DNA of 64,000 nucleotides from Phytophthora sp. 'mugwort' (taxonomy: Eukaryota; Oomycota; Peronosporomycetes; Peronosporales; Peronosporaceae), in the NCBI GenBank assembly GCA_033558025.1, contig JAUCEF010000007.1:9052001-9116000 (forward strand), read 5' to 3'. Below, one piece after another: positions 1-11,015 of this stretch. The notes beneath the pieces were generated by a model that did no database searches, was not told where the DNA came from, and worked only from the letters and a program-made list of their open reading frames with translations. Position 1 is the first letter of the stretch. Each line of letters starts with the position of its first letter. The position numbers were made by a program, and so were the translations under genes.

Positions 1-323
1 TTGCGCAATATTTGCTCGGTATGCCATCGGAATTTTCTTCGATAATGGAAGTGGACGCAGCGAATGGAGCTCAAGGTCTTCGGCCGAGGAAGTTGTTTGA
101 GGAATGACGACGTGAGGTTGCGAGCTCCAAGCTTGTTAACCCACGGTCAGTTCATTTCTGATCAATCGAGGATGTTTTTGCCTGAAACAGACGTCAAATG
201 CCAAAATGCAACCACCCACGTGGACCAGGTAGTGTCTGCATTTCCAGGTCGCTTTGATTCAAACAAGAAGCTGTTATAGAAATTACTGAGAAAGTGACAG
301 CAGACAGGTCCCCGCTCTTGTGG

Positions 324-606
324 GATTGGTTGTCTGGCTAGAAACGATTAAATCTATTCTCCTTGTGAAATAATGTTCAGAGAAAAAGTGTCGGCATTAG
401 TGTGTTGGGTGTACATACCCTTCTTATTTAATAAATGAGGACCTGTCGCTGAAGGAGCTTTGACCCCTTCTCAGACATATCTTAGATGTGATTCATATAG
501 ATGACCCCTTAGTAAGGGGCCCTTATGCTCTGAGGCTATCGATTGGTTGTCTGGTTAGAAACACCAGATGGGTATTAGAAACGGTTAAACCTACTTCTTG
601 TAAGTA
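324..606. repeat. Imperfect direct repeat in non-coding DNA
   Basis: Two related blocks begin at 324 and 541. Both open with GATTGGTTGTCTGG, then TAGAAAC, and continue with an AAAC(G)(G)TTAAA-type stretch followed by CTACTTCTTGT or CTATTCTCCTTGT. The second copy carries an insertion of about 18 nt. The pair sits inside the 5' gene-free region (1-836), where I recognise no coding sequence; the short ORF at 64-279 has no recognisable domain. A small inverted repeat (CCCCTT-AGT-AAGGGG) lies at 505-519. Confidence 0.5.
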
Positions 607-780
607 ATAAGAAAAACCTGCTGGCGTAATCTTCCAGTTTATACTACAGATTTAGTATTGTCTCAGATAAATTATCAAAAGACAGAGGTTATGCATTCTC
701 CTTTCGCTCCGGCTTTTGAGCGATATTATCAGAGCCTTCTGACTTGATGCGTGTACAATCTGAATGATTGGCGCCGTGGG
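402..780 (+). mobile_element. Possible solo LTR / LTR-retrotransposon remnant
   Basis: From about 402 the sequence reads TGTTGGGTGTACATACCC, resembling the TGTTGG start of Copia-type LTRs. At 768-780 lies TTGGCGCCGTGGG, which resembles the primer-binding site found just inside a 5' LTR, about 14 nt after a candidate ...TACA end at 756. There is no second LTR, gag or pol, so at most this is a solo LTR or a truncated 5' end. The call rests only on these terminal motifs. Confidence 0.25.
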
Positions 781-836
781 TTGCACTTGTGCAACGGTTA
801 ATCCGTTTTATTTTAGTTAGTGATGTCGCCTGTCAC

Positions 837-3422
837 TCACAGATACTTCTTCACGTGCGCCATCAGCGCGTGCTCTTCCTCCGAGTCGCCCAGTGCTGCA
901 CCTTCGCCGCCTAAGTCCGACGGGATGTTCTCCAGGTCAATCAGCGTGTTCAGCTCTTTCAGAATGGCGCTTCCCTTCAGCATGTGGACCTGCATTGAAT
1001 AAGGCAACATACCGGATCACTACACGTTCCTCAATAATCAGCAACCATAAGGAATTGGCGCACCTTTTCGCGGGTGACGGGATCAATCAGCGGCTTTACC
1101 ATACGCCAAATCATGTTGAACCAGCCAGGAATATTGATGATGAAAATGTGGGCACTGCGTTCGGGATAGTGCGCACCGGTAAATGCGGAAGCGCGCTTGA
1201 TAAAATCCAGCACCTCGCCGCCGAGGTCATACATTCCGATGCCCGTCACATCCAGTACCGTGATTGAGCGACCCGAATCGCTGGGCTCCACCACTCGCCA
1301 GAGGTACTCCGTAATGTACATGTAGTGACGCAACAAATCATCAATTGAGAGCCCCTCGCGCTTGAGAGCCGGAAGGTCGATTTTACCTGGTCGCTCGTAG
1401 TATACGGGTAGTCCGTCACGAGTCCGGCCGTGGAAGTATTGTGGATAGTACTTCTTGATGATCTTGAAATTCGGATGCGGCGTCACCAAGATATTGTCAA
1501 TCTCGTTCTCCTTGCGCCACTCAAGCGTAGCCAAGTATCTTGCATGACCCTTTTCTTCGTCGCCTTTTTCTCCTGCAATGAATCGCGGTGAGAATGCGAT
1601 CGGGCCGCCACTGATCAGATTCGCTTCCGTTGAGGCAGCCTCGGTAACTCCATCCGTGTCCGATACAGGAGACGCCGTGTCTGACGGTGTTGACTCCTTG
1701 TCTTGATCTGCTTCTATTACCTCGATCTTGTCCACTGTAAGATGGAACAGAAGGTCGTTTCCCACTGCATCTACTGGTTTTCTAGATCCGCCAATCGGCG
1801 ACAGCACGGGGCTCAGGCTCTTCTGGCTTTGTGTTCCTGATAAACTTTATTACCAAACAGGCAACGGAAAATAATGTCAGCTCTGCTCTGACTGTAACAT
1901 GATAAAAATAAGCTTTACCAGATGACGAACTGCGTGATTTGAGAGATGGAAAGAATCAAACCGAGTACAATTGTGATCTTCATCAAGCCAACGAAAGGCG
2001 TTCCGCAGTAGAGCGAGACCAGACAACTTATCAGGAACAGGCCACCAAGTGTTCCGGGAAACGCCACCGTAAATGTTGAAGGCAGCGATGATATCACAGG
2101 CTGAGGGCCGGAGTCTCGTCGAGAAATTTGTAGAGGAGGAGCCCGTTCACACCGGAAAGAAACTGTAACATATCAGCAAATGTTAAACATCTTGATATCC
2201 GGACACATATACTTCTGACGTATCAGATAAATGCCACGGGTAATAACATACCGAAAATCTTGGACATCGATACGATGTGTGGTCGCAGTGGTTGACAGCG
2301 TGCCGGTGTTGTCAGCTCAATGCGCTTAGAATTCGTTTGTAAACCTTTAATATCGCCACCCAACATACGCTGTGGGACATGGAGCTCTTCACCGTTACTC
2401 AGCACTATAACGCACGTGTCCTTTTGCTCGAATGAACCCAGCAGAAGCTCCGTATTCGGCTCCACATTGCGCTTCACCAGCCTCTCCGCTGTGGTCGGTC
2501 CACTAAGAGGCCCAGAAACCATACTAACGACTAGTACTGTAGGGATCAGACGCTGACAAAACCACAATTAGTCCCGAGAAGATGAATCCGTTATCAAAAG
2601 TCGTTCGGACTAACGAACCTTTGCAATCGGCGCCGCAGACACCTCCGTTGGCGACTCACTCGTTGCCGCCTCCTCTATTTCTTCGAAGTTGCTGCAGTTA
2701 AATATCGCAGCAGTACCATAAACATATAATTTGTCTCCAGCACGATCAACCTTCTCACTTTAACAAACACGTACCCAGACGCAGCCGAAATGAACGTTTG
2801 CATAGTCTCGACTGTCCATCGCGGCGCAAAATTGACGCTCTTGCCAGTGTGAACCGCATTGTTCACGATGCTGACCCAGCTACTCGCATATTCGAACGAG
2901 TCGGCGCGTAGAAACAGCAGCAACGTCTTCCGCTTCTGCTCACAATGACGGAAAACACCATAAAGTCTCAGCAACAGTTTTCCCGTATCTGTAACTTCCA
3001 TTCCTTGACCGTACTGACAACACGGCAACAAAGTACGATGAGTGGCCAGGCTCGACCGTCCCTGCCGGGGCGTCCTCGGGCATGACGACCTTGGAGTAGC
3101 CGATGTCGGAGAGCAGCACCTGGCCGCGCTCCTTGCCAAAGAGCTCGGCTTCCTCCACCTTGCGGTAGTAGTGCAGGCTGCGTGTGGACAGGATAAAGAG
3201 ACGTTTAGCCCACCCGCCACGCACGGCACCATCGCGGCGTTTATCTAGGAGCCCCGAGGCCAGGATGCCCAGGTGCGTGCCGGGGAAGAGGCCTGGCAGC
3301 GAAACGGTGCGGAAACCCTGCAGGGACTGCGTGGAGAAGGATCCCGACGTGGAGCTCAGGCGGCTCAGGCGCGGCGACACGTTACCTCCCGAGGACGTGG
3401 TGGACATCGGCGCCGACAACAT
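837..3422 (-). CDS. PH domain / CRAL-TRIO (Sec14-like) membrane protein
   Basis: Eight exons join in frame: 3422-3015, 2935-2775, 2691-2619, 2552-2252, 2162-1919, 1836-1808, 1734-1064 and 989-837, giving about 679 aa. Introns are 66-89 nt with GT-AG ends. Residues ~55-170 form a PH domain (start GLLDKRR; helix ASSWVSIVNN split across exons 1-2). A middle region of unknown fold is followed by two hydrophobic segments (LGGLFLISCLVSL and ITIVLGLILSI). The C-terminal ~250 aa are a CRAL-TRIO lipid-binding domain (DGLPVYYERPGKIDL, TVLDVTGIG, IFIINIPGWF, LIDLENIPSDLGG). The family moves or senses phosphoinositides and other lipids at membranes; combining PH, membrane segments and Sec14 in one protein suggests a membrane-anchored lipid exchanger or sensor. 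Exons 5 and 6 (a 29-nt mini-exon) are the least certain joins. Confidence 0.8.
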
Positions 3423-3954
3423 GTCGGGGGCGTAACTATCGAGAGGACAGATGGGAGATCCAGCGCTATAATGCTCGCTGTCCGCAATAACAATTGCACG
3501 ATATCGGAGGTTTTGTACCGAAACGTTCCGCCTGCGGATTGGTCAAAAATGCAGTGTTGGACGTGGTGGGAGTGGATGAAAAATTATCAGAGGATTGGGG
3601 TGACCCACACGTGAACATGTACGCCACATCGGCAATGGACAGCTGCGACAGATGGCTGAGTCCAACGTGAGGTACTTACTGTACACCTACTTTGTCCAAT
3701 ATGCAATAGATGAACCAGTAGACACGCTGTCATGTCAAGTAAAGCTGGGGGAATGCTCAGTACATGTAGAACAAGTGATTGATATACACCGACCTTAATG
3801 CGTCGGTTGATTCTCGAAATTGCCAGACTGCGAGTTGCGTCGATCGGTCCGCCCTTCTCGCAGTATCGCTATCTGATTGGTCGAACCGTCGCACGAACAG
3901 ACGCCGGAGAACGAAAACCAGATTGGAGAGGTTTTCCTTGCTTTCTTTCCTCGA
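3423..3954. other. Intergenic region between divergent genes
   Basis: This holds the 5' flanks of the PH/CRAL-TRIO gene (leftward) and the PB1/UBA gene (rightward). An ORF frame stays open upstream of the PB1/UBA start, but it has no domain content and runs through likely promoter DNA. CAGAT/ATTGG motifs occur at 3538 and 3875. No separate gene is recognised. Confidence 0.5.
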
Positions 3955-3970
3955 CATTTTTCATTTCCCA
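3955..3970 (+). promoter_or_regulatory. Oomycete-type initiator of the PB1/UBA gene
   Basis: CATTTTTCATTTCCC fits the oomycete Inr core CATTYYNCAWTT followed by a pyrimidine stretch (FPR-like). It lies 65-80 nt upstream of the ATG at 4035, a normal leader length. It also supports starting the protein at 4035 rather than extending the open frame to 3798. Confidence 0.6.
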
Positions 3971-4034
3971 ACTGGAGCAAAAGATAGCAAGAGAAACTCA
4001 CCCGCTTCAACCCACAATCAAACCGAGAACAATC

Positions 4035-5027
4035 ATGGACGCCAAGCAGACCGCACTCAAGATCAACTACAAGGGCGAGCTGCACCGCCTGCGCGTGGAC
4101 CTTACCACGTTCTCGTTGGCGGCGCTGACCGCGCTGTTCGCCGAGACGTTCAACCTGTCTTCCGGCAGCTTTGTGGTGCAGTACACCGACGCCGAGGGCG
4201 ACTGCCTTAACGTGACGTCGCAGGCTGAGTACGAGGAGGCATGCCGCGTGTTCTTGAGCAGCGCGGAGGGTGCCAGATCGCTGCGCTTTGAAGCCGTGAG
4301 CCGCACGGCCGTGGCCTTCCAGGAGAACGTGGCCGACCCGATCCTGAAGGCTATTGAGAAGCTCGTGGAGACGCTTAACATAGCCATGGAGAAGGTCAAG
4401 CACGAGCAATGGGCCGAGAAGGCACAGCAGACGGCGCAGACGGGCCTCAACCAGACCAATGAGGCGTTCAAGACCGTTGCCAACGATGCGCGCGAGTCGC
4501 TTAATGCCGCGCGCCAGAGCATCCAGGAAATCCCCTTCGACCAGCTCGTGAAGGAAACGACGGAGGGCATCAAGTGTGCCGCTGAGGGCATTAGCGAGTT
4601 CGCCAAGGAGGTCGTATGCGAGATCAAGAACATGAAGATGCCACCCGCGCAGTCGGAGGTCGCTCCCACCCCAGAGGTGCAGCAGCAGACGGAGGATGCG
4701 GACATTGAGATGCCTGCTGAGGTCCACGCCGAGATCCCTGCTGTTTCTACGACCAGTGATAGCGAGTGGGAGCAGGTGACCGAGCAAGAACAGCCCCCCG
4801 CTGTTAGTGTGGAAGAGACCCCCGCTGCTGCTGTAGAGGAGACGCCTATTGTTGTCGAGACTCCAGCTGCTCCTGTCGTGACGGAGGAGGAGCTCAAGTG
4901 GTCCGCTGAGCTGTCAATGGTGCGTGACATCTTTCCTGGTGTTGAGACGGCCGTCGTCATTGACCGTCTGGAGCAGTGCAACGGCAACGTTCAGGTGGTG
5001 CTGAACGCCCTGATGGAAGAAATGTAA
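4035..5027 (+). CDS. PB1-LIR-UBA protein, candidate selective autophagy receptor
   Basis: 330 aa, single exon. Residues ~4-84 form a PB1 domain, starting with the basic-face motif [17 protein letters not shown] and ending with the acidic OPCA-like patch [21 protein letters not shown] helical region of about 130 aa follows ([15 protein letters not shown], repeated Gln/Ala-rich helices). An acidic, Pro/Val-rich linker contains SEWEQV (W at residue 245), a canonical Atg8-interacting WxxV motif preceded by acidic residues. The last ~45 aa are a UBA domain ([25 protein letters not shown]). PB1 polymerisation, LIR and ubiquitin binding in this order is the logic of p62/NBR1-type receptors, which deliver ubiquitylated cargo to autophagosomes. 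The ZZ finger and FW domain of those proteins are absent. ATG chosen from the Inr position and the PB1 start; an antisense ORF of 306-330 aa is a shadow. Confidence 0.75.
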   Translation: MDAKQTALKINYKGELHRLRVDLTTFSLAALTALFAETFNLSSGSFVVQYTDAEGDCLNVTSQAEYEEACRVFLSSAEGARSLRFEAVSRTAVAFQENVADPILKAIEKLVETLNIAMEKVKHEQWAEKAQQTAQTGLNQTNEAFKTVANDARESLNAARQSIQEIPFDQLVKETTEGIKCAAEGISEFAKEVVCEIKNMKMPPAQSEVAPTPEVQQQTEDADIEMPAEVHAEIPAVSTTSDSEWEQVTEQEQPPAVSVEETPAAAVEETPIVVETPAAPVVTEEELKWSAELSMVRDIFPGVETAVVIDRLEQCNGNVQVVLNALMEEM

Positions 5028-5499
5028 GCGCAAGAAAATGGACATGTCTCTTTGACGCGGAACGAGACGAGCTAGCTTGAAATCGTGCTTCTTTGAGTGC
5101 ATAAGCGAAAAGCAGAACGAAGGAGTGAGATACTATGAGTTGTCTCTCACTGTGAGTTTTCTACTAAACTTTCTACTACTACATGACATGTAGCAGTAAC
5201 CGCGAATATATTTACATTTCCAGGAATTGATGTGTCGAAAGGTTGCGTACAGTATTTCCTCAAATATGAAAAAAAAATCATTACACTGTAAATGCAGGGG
5301 CATTTTCCCAGAATACTGAAAAACCCCGGGCCGTGGAGCAGAGCCCCACAGGTTAATGATGGCAACGTTCTGTTTAAACAAAATTGTAATAACTTGCATG
5401 GGGCACTATTTCACGTGAGACACTATTAAAGGACTGGGGTATTGAATCTTGACCGCGCCCTGAAGCAGAAGCCACAATTTGTGGCTTCTAGTTCGGCCC
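5028..5499. other. Gene-free stretch
   Basis: 3' flank of the PB1/UBA gene. Only short ORFs without recognisable domains occur. A short palindromic pair GCCACAATTTGTGGC is at 5471-5485. Confidence 0.4.
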
Positions 5500-5730
5500 A
5501 CAGACAGCGGTAACACGTTTTTTTTTCAAAGCTGAACGACCTCAGTTTGAGTCAAGGATGTCAAAGTTTGACGTCCTTTACCCCACGGAATTCGATGGTC
5601 GTGCTGCGATTCTGGTCAAGGAACACAGCAGTCTCATCCATGCTGTAAATGTTCGAGTACTGAATACTGTACTCCTTGATTAACTGCTGCACGTGCTCGA
5701 TGTCTTCCTGTCGAGCTTCTTGGCAACCGG
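5500..5730 (-). pseudogene. Decayed pogo/Tc1-like DDE transposase fragment
   Basis: Reading leftward from about 5730, the minus strand encodes a block with IYSMDETAVF, matching the YNMDETGV region around the first catalytic Asp of DDE (pogo/CENP-B-type) transposases. It continues with EFRGVKDVKL and, after a frame change, FEKKRVTAVCG, equivalent to the following KKRxTVVL block. In-frame stops (at ~5567 and ~5558) and a one-base shift break it. Only about 70 codons remain and no terminal inverted repeats were found. Confidence 0.6.
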
Positions 5731-6429
5731 ACTCTCAGTTCTTGGACTACAGACAGCTTCTCTTCAACCGTTCACTGGGCTTCATCGCTACGACTCGAAA
5801 GTGACAATGAAATGTGAAAAGTTGCTCTCTGGCGTCTCATAAGGTGACTTTCCGATCTGATAATTCTGATAACTGTGATAATTAATCAGAGGTTGGAAAC
5901 TACATTCATTAGGTTACATTATACTTAAAGTTAATATAGCTGAGGTGTGTGATCTAATCTGTCGCGGTGCTAAAACCGCACGCTTATATAGGACAACCTA
6001 TTAAAATACCTTACAATGTGTCCCAGAATCCATCCTGCGGGGCAGCACAGTAAACTCTGGAAAATACAGAAATAATTGGGAGCTTCACACATAACTGTGG
6101 CCGCACACAGTAGAAAATATTGATTACACAGCACCTTTGCGAACCCTACCGTTATAGCCGTACAGCCCATGGCCGATCTATCATTTTGTATGGGAGCAGT
6201 CAAGAAGAGAGGAGCGAGAAGAGAAGAACACGGGGATGAATCCAAGGACGGCGACAGCTGAGAAGGGGAACAGCGCGTGCTAGATACGGAGGGAGGCGTC
6301 AGAGGCAACCATGCTACGCAAACTACCCTGGAAGGAAGTTGTGGCAGGCGTGAGCATCAGCGACGGAAACGAGTTCCTGGAGGCGTTTAAGACTTTCAAG
6401 GTCTCACGCAGTCAACCTAGTACGTGTCC
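5731..6429. other. Gene-free stretch between transposon remnants
   Basis: No gene recognised. The AT-rich part (5830-6000) and the ORF at 5970-6308 (minus) have no domain signature. It may be further decayed transposon flank. Confidence 0.35.
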
Positions 6430-7700
6430 ATTTGGACGAACCCATTGCTGCATTCTATGCAGTACATGTTGCTGGTGTGTGTTTCGGGGTGTGCGAAGAA
6501 TGCGCTCCGGCAACTAAGTGCCCTTGGTGCGGAAAAGTGTTGATATGCGAGCGATCAAATACCATGGCGATTTTTGAGCTGTACGACCATTTTACGATTG
6601 TGGCAGATGCGTGTAAGCAGGTGATACCGCTTCGACAAAAGGAATTTTGTAAGGAGCTGGCCACGCAAGCCTAAAACCAGGACGGATTCGCAACGCCTTG
6701 AAAATCAAGATGCAACTAGCTGAGGCTGCCGCGCCCACACTTCGGATGGAGCAGAACCTAATAAACTACTATTCGTGAACGACACTTGGCAACAATGATC
6801 GCTTCAGTGAAATCGTGAAGATGGTTCAAGACGTAGCATTTACGGGGCAGGAACAGGAAACGCAGCCGTTCTTGTTTGGATGGTATCTGGACGATCGCAA
6901 CAAACCGACCGTGGGCAACGGTTCGGATACGGAGACATTTTATTGGGCATGGCGGCGCGTACGCTAATGAAGCGGCAAGCTGCTCATGGCCCAAGATCGT
7001 TCATCTTGCACATCGATGCCACGTTTAAGCTGAATCAAGTTAGCTATCCAGTGCTGGTAGTAGGAATGTCGGACCGCCAGTATCGATTTCACTTGTCAGC
7101 GATGGTAGTGCTCTCTCAAATTGCGGAGGGTATGTACACCAAGGCTTTAGCCGCTTTGCGGCGCGTGTTTGCTACTGTTACTCACAAACCATTGAGGGCA
7201 CGTGATGGGTGACGCAGATAATGCTCAGTTCAATGTTGTCCACGCGGCCATCAGTCGCGCAACCAGTATACCTACCTGATGTGCTTTTCCACGTGATGAA
7301 GAACGTAAACAAAAGACTCAAGGCACTGGACAAACGTACGGCGAATGAAATACGCAAGGACATTTATGACCTTCACTTTGCCGAAAGTCCTGCGGATTTT
7401 TTCCGCATGTGGTGCGACATATTGCTACGCTGGAGAAGTGAAGTCACTACCGCTACATTTGTTGAGTACTTCAAAAAGGCGTGGTTAAGTTTAAAGTTTA
7501 TCGGTTGGCAATGCTTCCAGACACCAAGTGCGTTTGCAACTACGAACAACCCTACAGAGCAGTTCAACCGTATATTCCCCACAACTGGGCGACCTACAAT
7601 GAGTGGGCATGCTCTGGTGATGGAACAAATCGTTCGCAGGCGTCCCACGTCATCAATATGGCCTGGACAGAACCGTAGACCACTACAAGTATGAAGTATC
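6430..7700 (+). pseudogene. Frameshifted Mutator-like (MULE) transposase remnant
   Basis: Pieces of one MULE transposase lie in order across three frames. 6432-6674 ends in FCKELATQ; a shifted frame continues SLKPGRIRNALKIK, the usual segment before the DDE domain. 6783-6965 gives QPFLFGWYLDD. 6985-7210 gives FILHIDATFKLNQVSYPVLVVG, the MULE catalytic-Asp block. 7204-7260 gives VMGDADNAQFNVVHAAI (second catalytic Asp). 7290-7660 gives a helical region ending NNPTEQFNRIF. At least four frameshifts and several stops make it non-functional. A short Cys/His-rich frame at 7915-7990 could be the SWIM tail but is not convincing. Terminal repeats were not identified. Confidence 0.7.
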
Positions 7701-9149
7701 TCATCGAGCTACACGTTGTATTGCCACTTTCTAATGATATCAACTAGATAACGTGGCTGTGCTCGAGTTACAACATACGTCAGCATTTACGCGCAAAAGG
7801 TTTCATACATCTGAGTTGACATTTGTGTTTCATGCTTTCACTCCACAATACCACAAAAGAATCAATGTGTATTGCCGGTTATACACTATAAGAACTTTTC
7901 AGTAGAGCTGTGACCCATTGGACCTATATGCTATGGTGCTGCCGCTATACATATACACCCCACGTCGTGAAAGATATGATATATATGTATAAGCAACGTT
8001 GCCGCGCTATCAACATCAATCAGCGCTATTTTTCCTCGGGGCGCATGGGCCCCACGCAGCCTGATTGCTGCCGCACTCAAACCAGAGGTTCTTGCCATAG
8101 TGCACTCTTATCTCCTCTCCTGCTGCTATTTCGGCAATGGCTAGCATTGCGACGCGAACACGCCGACGGTTCCTTATATCCACGAAATAACAGTTGGGTG
8201 CGCACGAATGGTTCGCGAATCTTGTAGTTACACCAGAGCTTCTGCATCAATGTAAGCTGTTTTGCGAGATGATGTCTTTACATCACCTCCAGTACGTATT
8301 CATTCTGACCGGTGACCTACAAGCATGAAGACGCAGGTGACTCACTGAGGGCGTGGTCTTGGTAAGTCAATGAAACTAACGAGTCGGCACCTCGATGTGC
8401 CTTTATTAACGAAGATCAAGCGGATGCCCCGAAGACAACGTCGGCCTGTATCCAGCCAGGATAAAGGGTTTAGGGAGTGTAAAAAAAGTCCACCCACCTG
8501 CCGATGAGAAAAATGAAAATGTTGGGTTAAACATGCAAAACAGTAGAAGGACATCCTGGCGGTCTGGTCTGCCGCCCAACAGATGCGGTGTGACGAAAGA
8601 CATGCTGGTACTGTAGATGGTACCATTGTGGAATGGCAGCACACCAGAAGGGCAATTTGCTTTTCGTAGCGATTTCTATAAATTGGTTGTTGTTTTCTAT
8701 CAAAACAAAATTAACATATTAAACGTTTTTATCGGTCTGTTATGGTTTGACTGGCTTTTGAGGTGTGGATTACACACCAATTTGGATCAATTTTATGTGC
8801 TTTTTGGGGCGGTGCACATGTACCGACAGGACCTTCTGCGATGACACCCTTTGATGCTCAAAGAGCATCTCCAGCCGTAAATCTTGTCCTAACGTTTAAC
8901 CAAACTAATAGAGACCTTTTGCTCACGTATTTAGTAGACTCTGAGTGTTGCTCCTCAAGCAACTATACGTCTGGTAAATTGTAAAATGTAAAATTGCTGG
9001 AATCACCCTTTGATCTTGTTGTACTCGGTTAAGTACGCCCATCGGTCACTGAGACGTGCCAACTGTCATTGCTGAAGATCCAAGGAGAGGAGGAAACATG
9101 CCAGGGGCTGAGGTGCTTGAAGAGAACGAATAGGTTTCATTCCGGGTTG
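7701..9149. other. Gene-poor stretch
   Basis: No gene recognised. It may include the decayed 3' end of the MULE (7.9-8.1 kb). At 8852-8868 a short perfect stem GATGCTC-AAA-GAGCATC occurs. From 8862 (AAAGAGCATCTCCAGC) to about 9015 (GCTGGAATCACCCTTT) the ends are weakly inverted-repeat-like around TCCAGC/GCTGGA, which could mark a small MITE-type element; that reading is tentative. Confidence 0.35.
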
Positions 9150-11015
9150 CGGATCAGGAGAAGCGGTCACGCTTTAACCAGCGTGACTGCGAGAAACTGA
9201 TGCTGATTGTTGCTCGTCGCAAGACGTATTCGGCGCTCCACGGCAGCGGCGAGTTGGAGTGGCAAGCGGTTGCAGACGAACTGAATGAGGCTCTCGCCAC
9301 CGAGATGGATAGCCAGTCGTTCAATCGTAATACACAGCACCGCTATTCCCAGATACTCCATAGCTTTCTTCGGTCAAAAATAAAGGAGGTAGCCGGAACT
9401 TCATGAGGATGCAGCAAGGATGTGCCTTGCGAAATCGAAAACGGTCAATGCAGTTCTTCTTCGAGAAATTCTTCGAGTTCGTATTCCTGCTGTTCGTTTA
9501 AGCGAAATCTTCGAGAAATTTGTTTTCTTCTTGTCGCATTTGAATAGCTAGTGTGCACGCCATCACCTGGGTAAATAGTCTCCATCTTCGATAACGAAGA
9601 CGTCTGCGGTACAGCAACCACAAGTCGATACTGTTGCGTGGCGTTGGGCGTAGAATCTTGTTAGCCGCCTCAATAATATGCTCCTCACACTCCTGTGTCA
9701 GCGTTTCCTCATCCAACGAAAAATTACTGTCTTGATCACTGTTGTCAGGCGTTCGACCGGCGGCAGCACCCTCATTGGTACTCAAAAGCAAGGGCACAAA
9801 GCCGCCTTCGACATGAAAGTTGGGCGCTACGGCACCCTCAGTACCGCCACCAATGCTTTGGTGCATTGTATTCTTCGCAGGGCTCCAGCGAGCTTGTCGA
9901 TCGGTAAACAACTCCATATCGGCGTCAGTAGCTATATCGTGGTTGAGTTGTTGCTCATGCGCAAAAACACCTCACCAGATGAATCAAAGCCACTTGCTCT
10001 AGCAAAGCAGTCCACTCGATCCAGCATCTGAGCTCGACCGCGCCAGTATTTCCTTGTAGAGACGACGAAGGTGACCCTGTGAACGGCGAATGTAAGGCCA
10101 CTGTGTCATCACCACGATTGGATCACTCTACAGCACTGTTCTTCGTTGTGAGAGCTCACAAAAGGCCCGGTCGGGTTGCCACTGCTGCTGTCCGCCATAA
10201 GGGCGCATATGGCATCTGCGAAGAGGATCCCCAGTTATCTGATATTCACTTTTTAAACCCATACAGTTTGAAGTATGCAATGCTGCAGTTATATCTGCAT
10301 ATGCGGTCACGTACCATTACGCTATTTGGGGCCGAGTTGCGTTCCTTCCAGGAACTTACGATAGTATTCACGCGTTGGATCGCACGGCTATGGATCACTT
10401 AAACTCTATGGACTGGTTATGGTCTAAAAAATAGCGTAAATTACGTGAGCAAAAGTGTCTATTAAGGGTTTAAACTTGGACCGTCGCCATCCCGGTGCGG
10501 TACGAAATTATTGTATATAAAATGGGTTATAGTGTGGATGACGTCATTCGGGTAAAAAACAAAATCTAATCCCACCCACCCGCTGTGACTGTCACACCCA
10601 CCCGGCCAAATTTGAAACCATGGGTTTTGGCGAACCCTGTCTGTATCAGGATTCTTGCATTTTAGTTCCAAGCAACCATGTAGACACAATCTCATCAGTA
10701 CTTTGACGATAGTTGCACTGAACGTGAGTATACACGCTTTTGCCGGAAGTGGACTTAGAATATTAACAATACACTTTTGCTACGAAAACCCACCCAAACG
10801 AATCTGGTGGCACCAACCTCGAACTTTTGTAGTCTTCGCCGTCTTCGAAGAGTACTGCTGGTCTCGTTATCCTTCAGCAAAGTACACACACTGGAGGACT
10901 AATCCCAGCTAACTTCCACGCCGTGCCGCTATCATGGCTGCGATTACTTATTTCTTCAATCTGCACGCGACTGCCACTCCCAGGCCCTAATGCACCCAGA
11001 TTGACGCGCTTTCCC
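9150..11015. other. Unassigned ORFs, probably decayed genes
   Basis: A plus-strand ORF (about 9140-9406) has a helical, Trp-containing pattern (FNQRDCEKLMLIVARR, LEWQAVADELNEAL) somewhat like a Myb/trihelix DNA-binding domain. A minus-strand ORF (9917-9498) reads ECEEHIIEAANKIL and LYRRRLRYRRWRLF. Neither can be assigned, and their upstream frames are broken by stops. Opposed DNA-binding and transposase ORFs are known in PIF/Harbinger elements, but no DDE block is visible here. From 10031 to 11015 I see no gene; repeated CACCCACCC motifs occur near 10570-10600. Confidence 0.3.

Noticed and set aside
505..519. CCCCTT-AGT-AAGGGG inverted repeat as a terminator or regulatory hairpin
   Set aside because: The stem is only six bases, and hairpin terminators are not expected in a nuclear eukaryotic genome; kept only as part of the repeat region.
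1840..1890. Hydrophobic frame just upstream of the KPEEPEP mini-exon, a possible membrane segment of the CRAL-TRIO gene
   Set aside because: Using the TTACAG acceptor at ~1882 breaks the reading frame with exon 5, whereas the TTTATCAG acceptor keeps phase; treated as intron.
3795..4987. Long minus-strand ORFs (330 and 306 aa) opposite the PB1/UBA gene
   Set aside because: They mirror a GC-rich real gene, have Ser/Leu/Arg-rich shadow composition and no domain; the plus-strand protein has three recognisable modules.
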